Of a DNA stretch of 40,698 nucleotides, positions 14,933 to 22,370 are shown one piece after another (positions within the stretch are counted from its first letter, which is position 1; each line of letters starts with the position of its first letter). This DNA is from Polyangiaceae bacterium (GTDB lineage: Bacteria > Myxococcota > Polyangia > Polyangiales > Polyangiaceae). A program made the translations under genes and the position numbers. The DNA lies in NCBI GenBank assembly GCA_025936205.1, contig JAICTU010000011.1:1-40698 (forward strand), given 5' to 3'. The notes under the pieces were generated by a model. That model worked only from the letters and a program-made list of their open reading frames with translations. It made no database searches and was not told the origin of the DNA.

Positions 14933-16837
14933 GTGCTCGACTCTTCTCGTCCTTCCGCCGCGCGCCTCTCGCGCCGAACCGCACCTGCCGACTGGACCCG
15001 TTCTTGGGCTGAGCGCGAGTGCACGCCGCAAAGCGCGATGCAGCGGATCCGCCCGGGGCGGCGCATCCTGATTGGTTCCGGTGCAGCCGAGCCGGTCACC
15101 CTCGTGGGCGCGCTGGCCACCCACGGTGGACACCTCGCGGACAATGACATCGTGCACCTGCTCACGCTCGGGCCAGCGCCCTACGTCGCTGCCGAGCTCG
15201 CGTCGCGCTTTCGTCACTCCGCGTTCTTCATCGGTCCCAACGTGCGGCAGGCCGTGCAAGAGGGGCGAGCGGACTTCATACCCGTCTTCTTGTCGGAGAT
15301 TCCCGAGCTGATCCGCAGCCGGAGGGTGCGGATCGACGTGGCGCTGATCCAGACGAGCCCACCCGATCCACACGGCTACGTGAGCCTTGGCGTTTCGGTT
15401 GACATCGTGCGCGCCGCGGTGGAGAGCGCCGACGTCGTGCTGGCAGAGGTGAATCCGCGCATGCCGCGCACGTACGGCGATTCCTTCATCCACGCCTCGA
15501 AGATCCACGGCTGGATCGAGTCTGACCTGCCGCTGCCCGAGCTACCCATTGAGGCGCCCGGCGAGATCGAGGCCGCCATCGGCCACCACGTGGCGAGCCT
15601 CGTGCCGAACGGCGCCACCATCCAGACCGGCATCGGATCGATTCCGGACGCGGTGCTGGAGGCGCTCTCTGCGCACGAAGACCTGGGCGTGCACACCGAG
15701 ATGCTGTCCGACGGCATGATGCGACTGGCCCGAGCGGGGGTGATCACGGGCGCGAAAAAGTCGCTCGTGCGCGGCAAGCTCGTGACCTCGTTCGTGATGG
15801 GCAGCCGCGCGCTGTACGAATGGGCGCACGAAAATCCGCAGCTGGAGATGCGCGGCTCCGACTTTACCAACGATCCGCGCGTGATCGCGCGCAACGACGG
15901 CATGATCAGCGTGAACTCGGCGCTGGCGGTCGATCTGACGGGTCAGGTTGCGGCCGACACTCTGCTGGGTAAGTTCTTCTCCGGCATCGGCGGGCAGGTC
16001 GACTTCGTGCGCGGAGCGGCGGGCAGCCGCGGCGGCAAGTCGATCATCGCGCTGCGCTCCACGGCCAAGCAGGGCACCGTGAGCCGCATTCGCGGCGCTT
16101 TCGAGGAGGGCGCCGGCGTCGTGACCAGCCGCGGGGACGTGCGCTACGTGGTGACGGAGTACGGCATCGCGGACCTGTGGGGCAAGAGCGTGCGCGAGCG
16201 AGCGCTGGCGCTGACCGAGATCGCGCACCCCGACTTCCGCGCGGAGTTGCTGTCCGAGGCGAAGCGGCGCCACTACGTGTTCGCCGACCAGGCCGTGCCC
16301 GGCGCAGTCTATCCCTGGCGCGAAGAGCGCAATGAAAAGCTTCGGGACGGCACTGGCGTGCTGGTCCGCCCGATTCGCATGAGCGACGAAGAGCCCTTGC
16401 GGCGGCTGCTCTACGAGCTCTCCTCCGAGAGCCGCTACCTGCGCTTCATGTGCCACAAGAGCGCGCACCCGCGCGAGGAGATGCAGAAGCTGGTCGACTC
16501 GGACTACGCGGCGAGCATGGCCTTGGTCGCGTGTGAGCCGGTGAGCGGGGACCTGATCGCGATGGCCCGCTACGACCTCGATCCGGGGACGGGCCTGGCG
16601 GAGATCGCGTTCGTCGTACGTGATGACTGGCAGCGCCGCGGCCTGGGCTCTTGCCTGATGCGGCGCATGGTGGAGATCGGCCGCGCGCGCGGTGTGCGTG
16701 GCTTCAGCGCCGACGTGCTACCCGGCAACATGGGCATGATGCTGGTGTTCCAGCAGAGCGGCCTGCCCGTGCAGAGCCGCTTTGATAACGGCGTGTACCA
16801 CCTGGTGATGAAGCTACTGGAAAGTGACGCTCAGTGA
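14933..16837 (+). CDS. Acetyl-CoA hydrolase/transferase fused to a GNAT acetyltransferase
   Basis: About 634 residues. The first ~450 are an acetyl-CoA hydrolase/CoA-transferase: IRPGRRILIGSGAAEPVTLV, LIQTSPPDPHGYVSLG, AEVNPRMPRTYGDS, IQTGIGSIPDAVL and FFSGIGGQVDFVRGA are family blocks, with the catalytic glutamate expected in the C-terminal half (VVTEYGIADLWG region). From about 475 (VLVRPIRMSDEEPL) a GNAT domain begins, with the acetyl-CoA loop DDWQRRGLGSCL. The fusion could couple acetyl-CoA or acetate level to protein acetylation, or make acetate under oxygen limitation. Homology reaches back to Trp near residue 25, so ATG at 15038 is too late; GTG at 14933 is the first candidate start upstream but has no ribosome-binding site. 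Confidence 0.87.
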   Translation: MLDSSRPSAARLSRRTAPADWTRSWAERECTPQSAMQRIRPGRRILIGSGAAEPVTLVGALATHGGHLADNDIVHLLTLGPAPYVAAELASRFRHSAFFIGPNVRQAVQEGRADFIPVFLSEIPELIRSRRVRIDVALIQTSPPDPHGYVSLGVSVDIVRAAVESADVVLAEVNPRMPRTYGDSFIHASKIHGWIESDLPLPELPIEAPGEIEAAIGHHVASLVPNGATIQTGIGSIPDAVLEALSAHEDLGVHTEMLSDGMMRLARAGVITGAKKSLVRGKLVTSFVMGSRALYEWAHENPQLEMRGSDFTNDPRVIARNDGMISVNSALAVDLTGQVAADTLLGKFFSGIGGQVDFVRGAAGSRGGKSIIALRSTAKQGTVSRIRGAFEEGAGVVTSRGDVRYVVTEYGIADLWGKSVRERALALTEIAHPDFRAELLSEAKRRHYVFADQAVPGAVYPWREERNEKLRDGTGVLVRPIRMSDEEPLRRLLYELSSESRYLRFMCHKSAHPREEMQKLVDSDYAASMALVACEPVSGDLIAMARYDLDPGTGLAEIAFVVRDDWQRRGLGSCLMRRMVEIGRARGVRGFSADVLPGNMGMMLVFQQSGLPVQSRFDNGVYHLVMKLLESDAQ

Positions 16838-16858
16838 GCGGGAAGAGCAGGGGGACAG

Positions 16859-17299
16859 ATGGTTCAGGTAGAGGGGCGGCGAGAGCTGCAGGCCGAGGCG
16901 ATGGAAGCGCAGCACGAGGTTCTGGCCTGCCTGATGCGCACTCTGGCCGAGCGGGATGCCGCCGGGGCCTCCAAGAAGGAGCTGGGCGCGCTGTTGGCGC
17001 AGCTGGAGAGCTTCACGGCAGGCCACTTCAAGGATGAGGAGGCCTACATGCAGGACCTCGGGCACCCCAAGCTCGACACGCATCAGCTGATTCATCGGGA
17101 CCTGCTCGCCATGCTGCGCCGGCACGTCGACGAATTCGAAGCGGGCGACGGGCGACTGGGCTGCAGGCTACGCAGCTTCCTGGTGTACTGGCTGGGCGCG
17201 CACCTGGACGGCATGGACCGTCAGCTCGCCAACTTCAGCCGCTCGCTGCGCAGGCCCAAATCGGGGCCACATCGCTTGCAGTCGAAGCCGCAGGGCTGA
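16859..17299 (+). CDS. Bacteriohemerythrin
   Basis: A 146-residue four-helix non-heme di-iron O2-binding protein. The ligand pattern is present: AQHEVL on helix A, HFKDEEAYM (H...E), HQLIHRDLL (H-x3-H) and HLDGMD near the C-terminus. It starts 22 bp after the acetyl-CoA hydrolase stop with a strong ribosome-binding site (AGGGGGA), so it is the second gene of that operon. Such proteins store or deliver O2, or sense it, in micro-oxic cells; cytosolic, no signal or transducer domain. A basic tail (RRPKSGPHRLQSK) extends past the usual end. Confidence 0.9.
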   Translation: MVQVEGRRELQAEAMEAQHEVLACLMRTLAERDAAGASKKELGALLAQLESFTAGHFKDEEAYMQDLGHPKLDTHQLIHRDLLAMLRRHVDEFEAGDGRLGCRLRSFLVYWLGAHLDGMDRQLANFSRSLRRPKSGPHRLQSKPQG

Positions 17300-17317
17300 G
17301 CCGCGCGACCCGAGCGA

Positions 17318-17372
17318 CTCGAGGGGGCGAGCGCATCCGGTGGCTACGACCGGCGCGTTCGCCCCGCTCGAG
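17318..17372. terminator. Bidirectional hairpin between hemerythrin and Usp genes
   Basis: CTCGAG-(G)-GGGCGA-GCGC pairs with GCGC-GT-TCGCCC-CG-CTCGAG, with an inner CCGG/CCGG pair in the loop. It fills the convergent gap between the hemerythrin stop (17299) and the Usp stop (17380). No T-run, as in many GC-rich terminators. Confidence 0.6.
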
Positions 17373-17379
17373 CCCTCCC

Positions 17380-18726
17380 TCAAGCGCGCGGAGGACGCGC
17401 CAGCAGCACGGGCCGCCGCGTCTGCTCCAGCACGGCACTCGCGACCGAACCCAGGACCGCCCGAGAGATCCCGGTGCGGCCGTGCGTTCCCAGGCAGATC
17501 AGGTCTGCCCCGAGCCGCTCTGCCGCCTGGCAGATGGCGGTGTCGGGCTTCTTCGCTTCCAGCACGTGGACGTGGGTGGTCGCTGCAGCGCCACCGAAGT
17601 CGTGCGGCACGAGCGCGCGCAGCTGGCGCCGGATCTCGGACCGAGCGGGCGTGTCTTGCTCCGGGGCCGCAAAGACATCGTACGGCGTCAGGGGGTCGTG
17701 CGAGGTTTCCATCACGTGGACCAGGTGCACGTGTCCGGCGTAGGTGACAGCGGAGTAGGCGAGGGGGATGGCGGCGTTGCCGGTTGCCGAGAAGTCGGTG
17801 GCGACGACCACGCTGCGCAGCGGTTTCGTGGCCAGCTCGTGCGCGTCCGCCGGCGCGGGGATGCAGGCCACGGAGGTGCCCGCGCAACGCAGCACGTGGC
17901 GAGACACCGAGCCCTCCCAGGCGCGGGCCAGCGCACCGCGATGATGGCAGCCCACCACGACCAGGTCCGCCTGCTCCTTGGCCGCGAGCGCCGCCAGCCC
18001 GTCGCCGATGCGGCCGAAGTGCGGCTCCAGTCGGTAGCTGACCTTCGCGGCGCTGAACAGCGCCGCGAAGCGTTCGGAGTATTCCTGCTCCAGGCTGCGC
18101 GTGATGGTGGGATCGGTATCGACCCAGTTGCGGAACCCGCCGAGCCCCAGGCGCTGGAACTCCTCCGGCGCCCAGTACAGGTGCGTGAGCACGACATCGC
18201 ACGGCCCGAACGCCGCCAGCGACGCAATCCAGCGCCCCGCCGTCTCGGAGCTGAGCGAGGCGTCGACGCCGAGCACCACGCGCAGCGGGCGGTTGCCGTG
18301 GATCCAGCTCTCGAACGCCGCCGCCTCGCGCACGACCAGCACCGGCACATGGGTGCGCTCCGCGGTGCGGTCCGCGTGGCTACCCAGCTGCCATGTGCCC
18401 GGGCGGCGCTGCCCGAGCGCGCCGATCACGATCAGATTCGCGGACAGCTCGTTCGCGACCTCGCGGAGCACCTCATCGGGCGGCCCGATCTTCACGTGCG
18501 ACTCGACCCGCACGTTGGAGTGCCGCAGGCGCTCGGCGCGCCGCTCGAGGTGCGCCGCCGCGAAGCTGAGCAGCGGATCGTCCGGCGCGTTGCTGCGCGC
18601 CTCCACCGGCACGTCCAGCGCGTGCACCAGATGGAGCGGCTGCCGCATCTTGACGGCGAGACGGCTCGCAACCTCTATCGCCTCGTTCGAGGCCTCCGAG
18701 AAATCCGTTCCACACACGATAGCCAT
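17380..18726 (-). CDS. Triple universal stress protein (three Usp domains)
   Basis: A 448-residue cytosolic protein with three consecutive Usp domains. Domain 1: MAIVCGTDFSEASNEAI to VPVLVVREAA (1-135). Domain 2: RVVLGVDASLSSETA to TSVACIPAP (about 143-290). Domain 3: RSVVVATDFSATGNAA to RRPVLLARPP (about 302-446). The ATP-binding G-x2-G-x9-G-(S/T) signature is clear in domain 3 (GTHGRTGISRAVLGSVAS); domain 2 has a variant (GCHHRGALARAWEGSVS) and domain 1 is degenerate (GALGQRRPGTWQLGSHAD), so only one or two sites may bind ATP. ATG at 18726 has AAGGAG upstream. Most Usps have one or two domains; three is less common. A candidate sigma-54 promoter and paired palindromes lie upstream. Confidence 0.9.
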   Translation of the reverse strand: MAIVCGTDFSEASNEAIEVASRLAVKMRQPLHLVHALDVPVEARSNAPDDPLLSFAAAHLERRAERLRHSNVRVESHVKIGPPDEVLREVANELSANLIVIGALGQRRPGTWQLGSHADRTAERTHVPVLVVREAAAFESWIHGNRPLRVVLGVDASLSSETAGRWIASLAAFGPCDVVLTHLYWAPEEFQRLGLGGFRNWVDTDPTITRSLEQEYSERFAALFSAAKVSYRLEPHFGRIGDGLAALAAKEQADLVVVGCHHRGALARAWEGSVSRHVLRCAGTSVACIPAPADAHELATKPLRSVVVATDFSATGNAAIPLAYSAVTYAGHVHLVHVMETSHDPLTPYDVFAAPEQDTPARSEIRRQLRALVPHDFGGAAATTHVHVLEAKKPDTAICQAAERLGADLICLGTHGRTGISRAVLGSVASAVLEQTRRPVLLARPPRA

Positions 18727-18763
18727 TGGGCGGGCTCCTTCGCTCTGATCTGTCCCACCTCCT

Positions 18764-18779
18764 TTCACGCTTCATGCCA
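18764..18779 (-). promoter_or_regulatory. Candidate sigma-54 promoter of the triple-Usp gene
   Basis: Minus strand TGGCATGAAGCGTGAA: good -24, but the -12 dinucleotide is GA rather than GC. Accepted because palindromes sit 48 and 78 bp upstream, as at norB. Predicted start 18753. Confidence 0.42.
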
Positions 18780-18819
18780 GCCGCGCACCTGCTCGAAACG
18801 CCGCCTAGCGGGTGGGCTT

Positions 18820-18834
18820 CCGCAAAGCTTGCGT
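18820..18834. promoter_or_regulatory. Proximal activator palindrome at the Usp gene
   Basis: CCGCA-AAGCT-TGCGT, symmetric with both outer bases changed; 30 bp from the exact distal copy. Confidence 0.45.
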
Positions 18835-18849
18835 CGCCCGCGGTGCCCG

Positions 18850-18864
18850 GCGCACGGCTTGCGC
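18850..18864. promoter_or_regulatory. Distal activator palindrome at the Usp gene
   Basis: Exact GCGCA-CGGCT-TGCGC, extended to GGCGCA...TGCGCC. It lies just beyond the stop of the BON gene, so it could also form the 3' hairpin of that transcript. Confidence 0.52.
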
Positions 18865-18869
18865 CGGCG

Positions 18870-19328
18870 CTAGCTGGCTCGGGACGGCGCCGGAAAGACT
18901 TCGATACGATTCAGCACCCGGACGACGCCGGCCAGGTTGCACAGAGCTCGTTCTGCGTCTTCACGCTGCTGGCGCGATTCGACCTTGCCCTCGAGCAGCA
19001 CCTCGCCCGCGCTCACGGTTGAACGGATCTTGGTGTCGGGGACCAGCACGTTCCAGATCAGCGCGTCACGCACGGTTCGCGCGATCTGTGCGTCGGTACG
19101 GCCGCTGCCCGGCTCCTTCACCTGGATTTCGTTGGCCACGTCCAGCACGCCCGGCACGCGGTGCGCTGCCTGCTGCGCGGCCCGGCGCTTTTCCAGGCTC
19201 GGCAGCGTGCCGCTGAGCACGACGATCCCGCAATCCACCGCGACCCCGACTTCTGCCTCGCGGAACTGGCTGTCCCACTCCAGTTCGCGCAGCACTTCGC
19301 GCTGGAGCTCCGCGTCCGATCTGGCCAT
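18870..19328 (-). CDS. Protein with two BON domains
   Basis: A 152-residue protein with two BON modules (about 8-70 and 78-145). Each shows the family pattern of a short helix, a V-x-V strand and G-x-V-x-L-x-G (GIVVLSGTLPS; GEVLLEGKVES), followed by a helix and ..A..V.GV..V.N.I. (VPGVLDVANEI; LAGVVRVLNRI). BON domains bind phospholipid or peptidoglycan, usually in the periplasm, yet no signal peptide is visible, so it may be cytosolic or membrane-surface. ATG at 19328 has a perfect AGGAGG. Candidate sigma-54 promoter at 19369-19384. It follows the CbpA-CbpM pair on the same strand. Confidence 0.88.
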   Translation of the reverse strand: MARSDAELQREVLRELEWDSQFREAEVGVAVDCGIVVLSGTLPSLEKRRAAQQAAHRVPGVLDVANEIQVKEPGSGRTDAQIARTVRDALIWNVLVPDTKIRSTVSAGEVLLEGKVESRQQREDAERALCNLAGVVRVLNRIEVFPAPSRAS

Positions 19329-19340
19329 ATTTCCTCCTGC

Positions 19341-19357
19341 GCGGCCTTCGGAGCCGC
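19341..19357 (-). other. 5' stem-loop in the BON leader
   Basis: GCGGC and GCCGC pair around a 7-base loop directly at the predicted 5' end (start 19358) of the BON message. It could shield the mRNA end; alternatively it is a weak terminator for cbpM. Confidence 0.35.
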
Positions 19358-19368
19358 TCTTCCAGCGA

Positions 19369-19384
19369 AGCAGGAGCTATGCCA
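19369..19384 (-). promoter_or_regulatory. Candidate sigma-54 promoter of the BON gene
   Basis: Minus strand TGGCATAGCTCCTGCT; predicted start 19358, 30-base leader. Only an imperfect activator site is near (GCGCA-ACTCG-TGCTC at 19411-19425, inside cbpM), at 34 bp rather than 50. Confidence 0.45.
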
Positions 19385-19392
19385 GCCGCGGC

Positions 19393-19683
19393 TCAGGTCC
19401 GTCGCAGCCCGCGCAACTCGTGCTCCAGCGACTCGATGCGCTCGAGCAACTCCACGATCACGGCGGTGCCCTCCAGATTCACGCCGAGGTCGCGCTGTAG
19501 CCTCACGCAGCGCTGAACGCGCAGCGTGACCTCGCCGGCATACTTCCCCGGGCCGGGAGCGTTGCTCTCCAAAATGGGGCCTTCGATAATCCCGAACTCC
19601 ACCAGTTGCTCGACGAAGCTCTGCTCCACGCCGCAGCGCAGCGCGATCTCGTGCAACGTGAGAGCATGAATCGAACTCGTCAT
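19393..19683 (-). CDS. cbpM: CbpM-like chaperone modulator (MerR-type HTH)
   Basis: A 96-residue protein resembling CbpM, the modulator that binds the J-domain of CbpA and inhibits it. The N-terminal half is a MerR-like helix-turn-helix ([26 protein letters not shown]), and the C-terminal half a helical tail ([34 protein letters not shown]) of CbpM type. ATG at 19683 overlaps the cbpA stop as ATGA, so the two are translationally coupled, as expected for an inhibitor made with its target. A longer upstream frame lies inside cbpA and is rejected. Confidence 0.85.
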   Translation of the reverse strand: MTSSIHALTLHEIALRCGVEQSFVEQLVEFGIIEGPILESNAPGPGKYAGEVTLRVQRCVRLQRDLGVNLEGTAVIVELLERIESLEHELRGLRRT

Positions 19684-20621
19684 GCTGCATCCTCCGGCCG
19701 CGCGCGAAAGCGCGAGATCTCTGCCCAGCGCTCGAGCAGCTGGCGTTCTTCCGTGCTCAGCTCGCTCGGCACGTCGATTCGTAGCTCGGCGTACAGGTCG
19801 GAGCGCGAGCCTTCCGCGTTGGGGTAGCCCTTGCCCTTGAGCCGGATTTTGCGCCCGCTCGAAGAGCCCGGCGGCACTTTCACCCGTACGCTGCCGTCCA
19901 GCGTCTGCAGGTTGACGGTGGCGCCCAGCGCCGCTTCCCACGGCGCGACCGCGAGTACCGTGTACACGTCTTCGCCTTCCAGACGGAAGTGTTCACTGGG
20001 CCGTAGCCGCACCTGCAGGTACAGGTCGCCCGTGGTGCCGCGAGGCGAGCGCCCACCTTGTCCTGCCAGGCGGATCCGCTGCCCTGCGCGCACGCCGGGC
20101 GGGATGCGCACGTTGTACTGGCGCTGTTCGCCGCTCGCCGGGTCCAAGAGCGAGATCGAGTGCTCGCCGCCGCGAAAGGCCGATTGCAGATCGAGCTCGA
20201 AGGCGGCTTCGTGATCGGCGGCCGCCGGCGACCAGCCAGCCCCCGCGCCGCGCCCGCCACGAAATGGGCCGCCGAAGAACGCCTCGAAGACGGAGCCCAT
20301 GTCCTGAAACTGGCTCGGGTCAAAACCCTCGGTGTCGAAGTCGTGCTGCACGCGCTGGCGCTGGTTCGGATCCGGCGGCGGAGCGTGCCCTTCAGCTACG
20401 GCCTTCCAGTCCTCGCCGTAGCGATCGTAGAGCTCGCGCTTCTTGGCATCCTTCAGGACCTCGTTGGCTTCGTTGACGTCCTTGAAGTGCTGTTCGGCGC
20501 CCTGCTCCTTGCTCACGTCGGGGTGATATTTGCGAGCCAGCTTGCGATACGCGCGCTTGATCTCGTCCTCTGATGCCGTCTTCGGCACGCCGAGCACTTC
20601 GTAGTAGTTCTTGTAGGCCAC
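19680..20621 (-). CDS. cbpA: CbpA-type DnaJ co-chaperone
   Basis: A 313-residue J-domain protein that stimulates DnaK ATPase and binds clients and, in E. coli, DNA. The J-domain fills 1-70 ([38 protein letters not shown] motif near 34-36). A Gly/Phe-rich linker follows ([16 protein letters not shown]), then two C-terminal beta domains ([15 protein letters not shown]; [21 protein letters not shown]). There is no zinc-finger cysteine cluster, which separates CbpA/DjlA types from DnaJ. GTG at 20621 is the likely start, with GGAAAG about ten bases upstream. It lies 131 bp after the sigma-54 activator gene and is coupled to cbpM. A perfect GGGAACTTCCC palindrome (20671-20681) lies upstream. Confidence 0.9.
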   Translation of the reverse strand: MAYKNYYEVLGVPKTASEDEIKRAYRKLARKYHPDVSKEQGAEQHFKDVNEANEVLKDAKKRELYDRYGEDWKAVAEGHAPPPDPNQRQRVQHDFDTEGFDPSQFQDMGSVFEAFFGGPFRGGRGAGAGWSPAAADHEAAFELDLQSAFRGGEHSISLLDPASGEQRQYNVRIPPGVRAGQRIRLAGQGGRSPRGTTGDLYLQVRLRPSEHFRLEGEDVYTVLAVAPWEAALGATVNLQTLDGSVRVKVPPGSSSGRKIRLKGKGYPNAEGSRSDLYAELRIDVPSELSTEERQLLERWAEISRFRARPEDAA

Positions 20622-20670
20622 GTGCGCTGCTTTCCGCGGAGCTCGACCGATACCCCAATCCAGAGCGCGG

Positions 20671-20681
20671 GGGAACTTCCC
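20671..20681. promoter_or_regulatory. 11-bp palindrome upstream of cbpA
   Basis: GGGAACTTCCC, perfect, 50 bp before the cbpA GTG. It could be a repressor site; its GGAACTT half also resembles an ECF-sigma -35 element, but no matching -10 is clear. Confidence 0.3.
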
Positions 20682-20752
20682 AAGCGAGCGGGGCAGAATG
20701 TCACTTCGAGGCTGGCGGTCGGTCGGTTGGCGATCCCGCATCCACCCCGCGC

Positions 20753-21748
20753 TCAGCGCGGCGTTGATGCCGACAGGTGCCGCTGGATCGTCCGCGAGCT
20801 GATGCCCAGGCGGCGCGCGGCCCGCGACTGATTGCCCTGCTCGAGCTCCAGCGTCGCCTCGATGATTTGCGCGATCGAGCTCCGCAACGGCTGATCCAGT
20901 GGTACCGCGACACTCGTCCCCCTCGAGACCGGGGGAAGCGGGCCCGGGTCTGCGCGGCTTGCCGCGCGCAGCGAGGCGGGGAGATCCTCCACGCGCACGC
21001 GCCTGCCGGCACGAAGCAAGACCGCGAGCTCCAGCACGTTGCGCAGCTCCCGGATATTGCCGGGCCAGGAGTGTCTCCGGAGCTGCGCCAGCGCGCTTCG
21101 CGTCAGCTTGGGCGCCGTCAGATCATGGCGTGCGGCGAGCTGAGCCAGCAACTGCTGGATCAGCGGGGCCAGATCTTCCTGGCGCTCGCGCAGCGGCGGC
21201 ACCCGCAACTGGATGCCCTGGATCCGGTAGTACAGATCGCCCCGGAAGCGCCGTGCCTGCACCTCGTCTTCCAGCGGTCGCAACGTCGCACACACGAGCC
21301 GCACATCGACGCTGATCTTCTCCGACCCGCCGACGCGCATGAATTTCTGGTTCTCGAGAAAGCGAAGCAGCTTGCCCTGCACGCCGAGCGGCATGTCGCC
21401 GATCTCGTCGAGGAACAGCGTGCCCCCGTGGGCGGGCTCGATCTTGCCGCGCATGCGCTCCGTCGCCCCGGTGAACGAGCCCTTCTCGTGACCGAACAGC
21501 TCACTCTCGAACAGCGCCTCCGGCACGGCGGCGCAGTTGATCGGGATGAAGGGCCCCGCGTGCCGTGCCGAGAGCTCGTGAATGCGGCGGGCCAGCACCT
21601 CCTTGCCGGTTCCGCTCTCTCCGACCAGCGACACCGCCACCTGCTTGGGAGCGATGGCGCGCAAGGTGCGATCGAGCTGGCGCATGCTGCGCGAGCACAT
21701 GATGGGTTCGAACACCACATCGGAGCTGCGGCCCGATCGCTTCACCAT
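20753..21748 (-). CDS. PspF-like sigma-54 activator without a sensory domain
   Basis: A 331-residue AAA+ enhancer-binding protein. It starts almost directly with the central domain: Walker A GESGTGKE (43-50), the sigma-54-contacting loop GSFTGA (90-95, Ser in place of the usual Ala), Walker B LFLDEIGD and the sensor/arginine-finger region [10 protein letters not shown] Fis-type helix-turn-helix closes it ([17 protein letters not shown]). No GAF, PAS, receiver or V4R domain precedes the ATPase, so like PspF or HrpS it must be controlled by a partner protein or by its own level. It is divergent from a degenerate receiver gene across a 218-bp region holding the palindrome CGACAAATTGTCG. It is the natural candidate to drive at least some sigma-54 promoters listed here. 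Confidence 0.93.
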   Translation of the reverse strand: MVKRSGRSSDVVFEPIMCSRSMRQLDRTLRAIAPKQVAVSLVGESGTGKEVLARRIHELSARHAGPFIPINCAAVPEALFESELFGHEKGSFTGATERMRGKIEPAHGGTLFLDEIGDMPLGVQGKLLRFLENQKFMRVGGSEKISVDVRLVCATLRPLEDEVQARRFRGDLYYRIQGIQLRVPPLRERQEDLAPLIQQLLAQLAARHDLTAPKLTRSALAQLRRHSWPGNIRELRNVLELAVLLRAGRRVRVEDLPASLRAASRADPGPLPPVSRGTSVAVPLDQPLRSSIAQIIEATLELEQGNQSRAARRLGISSRTIQRHLSASTPR

Positions 21749-21827
21749 GGCCCTCTGCTCGAGCGAGCGCTCCGTGCTGCGGCCAGGTCGAAAAGGCAGA
21801 ACCAGCGCACCATTGCCGGGAAAGGTA

Positions 21828-21840
21828 CGACAAATTGTCG
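21828..21840. promoter_or_regulatory. Palindrome CGACAAATTGTCG (GACA-N3-TGTC class)
   Basis: Perfect 13-bp palindrome 69 bp upstream of the degenerate-receiver promoter and 80 bp before the activator ATG. The same GACA-N3-TGTC core occurs upstream of the Ehr operon (24086-24096). Candidate operator of the adjacent activator, possibly autoregulatory. Confidence 0.5.
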
Positions 21841-21902
21841 AAATCGCAAGCTGCGGGCCGGCGCCGGCGCCCGCAGCGCCGAGTCCGGTCTCTTTTTCAG
21901 CT

Positions 21903-21918
21903 TGGTCCGGTAGTTGCT
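21903..21918 (+). promoter_or_regulatory. Candidate sigma-54 promoter of the degenerate-receiver gene
   Basis: Reads TGGTCCGGTAGTTGCT; -12 TTGCT exact. Predicted start 21929, a 38-base leader with AGGAG before the ATG. Confidence 0.45.
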
Positions 21919-21966
21919 GGCGCGGCGACGGGCGAAGTCCGTTCGGAGGCGGCGCGAGGAGCAGCG

Positions 21967-22365
21967 ATGGCAGGAACGCACGCGAGATCAGCTCCGGGGG
22001 CCGCGGGAGCGCTGATCGTTGGGGACGCCGCCGACCTGCTGGGGCAGCTCCGCGACTATCTGGCGCATGCGGGCGTCGAGGCCCGCGCCACTCGGCGGCT
22101 GGAGGACGCCTGGCGGAGAGGCGGCGCCGAGGCCATCGTGCTCTTCCCGGATGACTTCGATGCGGGAGAAGTGACGGACGGGCTGAGCCGCTTGCTCACA
22201 CGCTCGCCGTGTCCCCGGGTCATCGTCATCACGGCGGGGCCGCGGCTCTTCGAACCTCTGATCGAGTGCTTCGCCTCCCGCGACTCGATCGTGATCCTGC
22301 CCAAGCCCGTCTGGGGCTGGGCGATCCTCGACCTGTTGCGGAGCTGGCAGCCGGCGCCCCGCTGA
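21967..22365 (+). CDS. Degenerate response-regulator receiver-like protein
   Basis: A 132-residue stand-alone protein with the strand-helix rhythm of a receiver domain: ALIVGDAADLLGQLRDYL, EAIVLFPDDFD, RVIVITAG and IVILPKPVWGWAILDLL. The conserved lysine is present (Lys113, PKP motif) and Thr89 sits at the switch position. The acidic pocket is reduced to one Asp (Asp20), and the phosphorylation site region reads FPDDFD rather than a clean L-x-D, so phosphorylation is doubtful. No output domain. ATG at 21967 has GAGGAG. Divergent from the sensorless sigma-54 activator; a partner or anti-activator role, as PspA plays for PspF, is an inference. Confidence 0.65.
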   Translation: MAGTHARSAPGAAGALIVGDAADLLGQLRDYLAHAGVEARATRRLEDAWRRGGAEAIVLFPDDFDAGEVTDGLSRLLTRSPCPRVIVITAGPRLFEPLIECFASRDSIVILPKPVWGWAILDLLRSWQPAPR

Positions 22366-22370
22366 GCTCG

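Noticed and set aside
18850..18864. Terminator of the BON gene
   Set aside because: It can fold as a hairpin, but the identical palindrome stands upstream of promoters elsewhere and keeps the 48/78 bp placement relative to the Usp promoter.
20622..20752. Sigma-54 promoter for cbpA
   Set aside because: GG and GC at the right spacing exist, but other consensus positions are poor and no activator palindrome is present; read-through from the activator gene is as likely.
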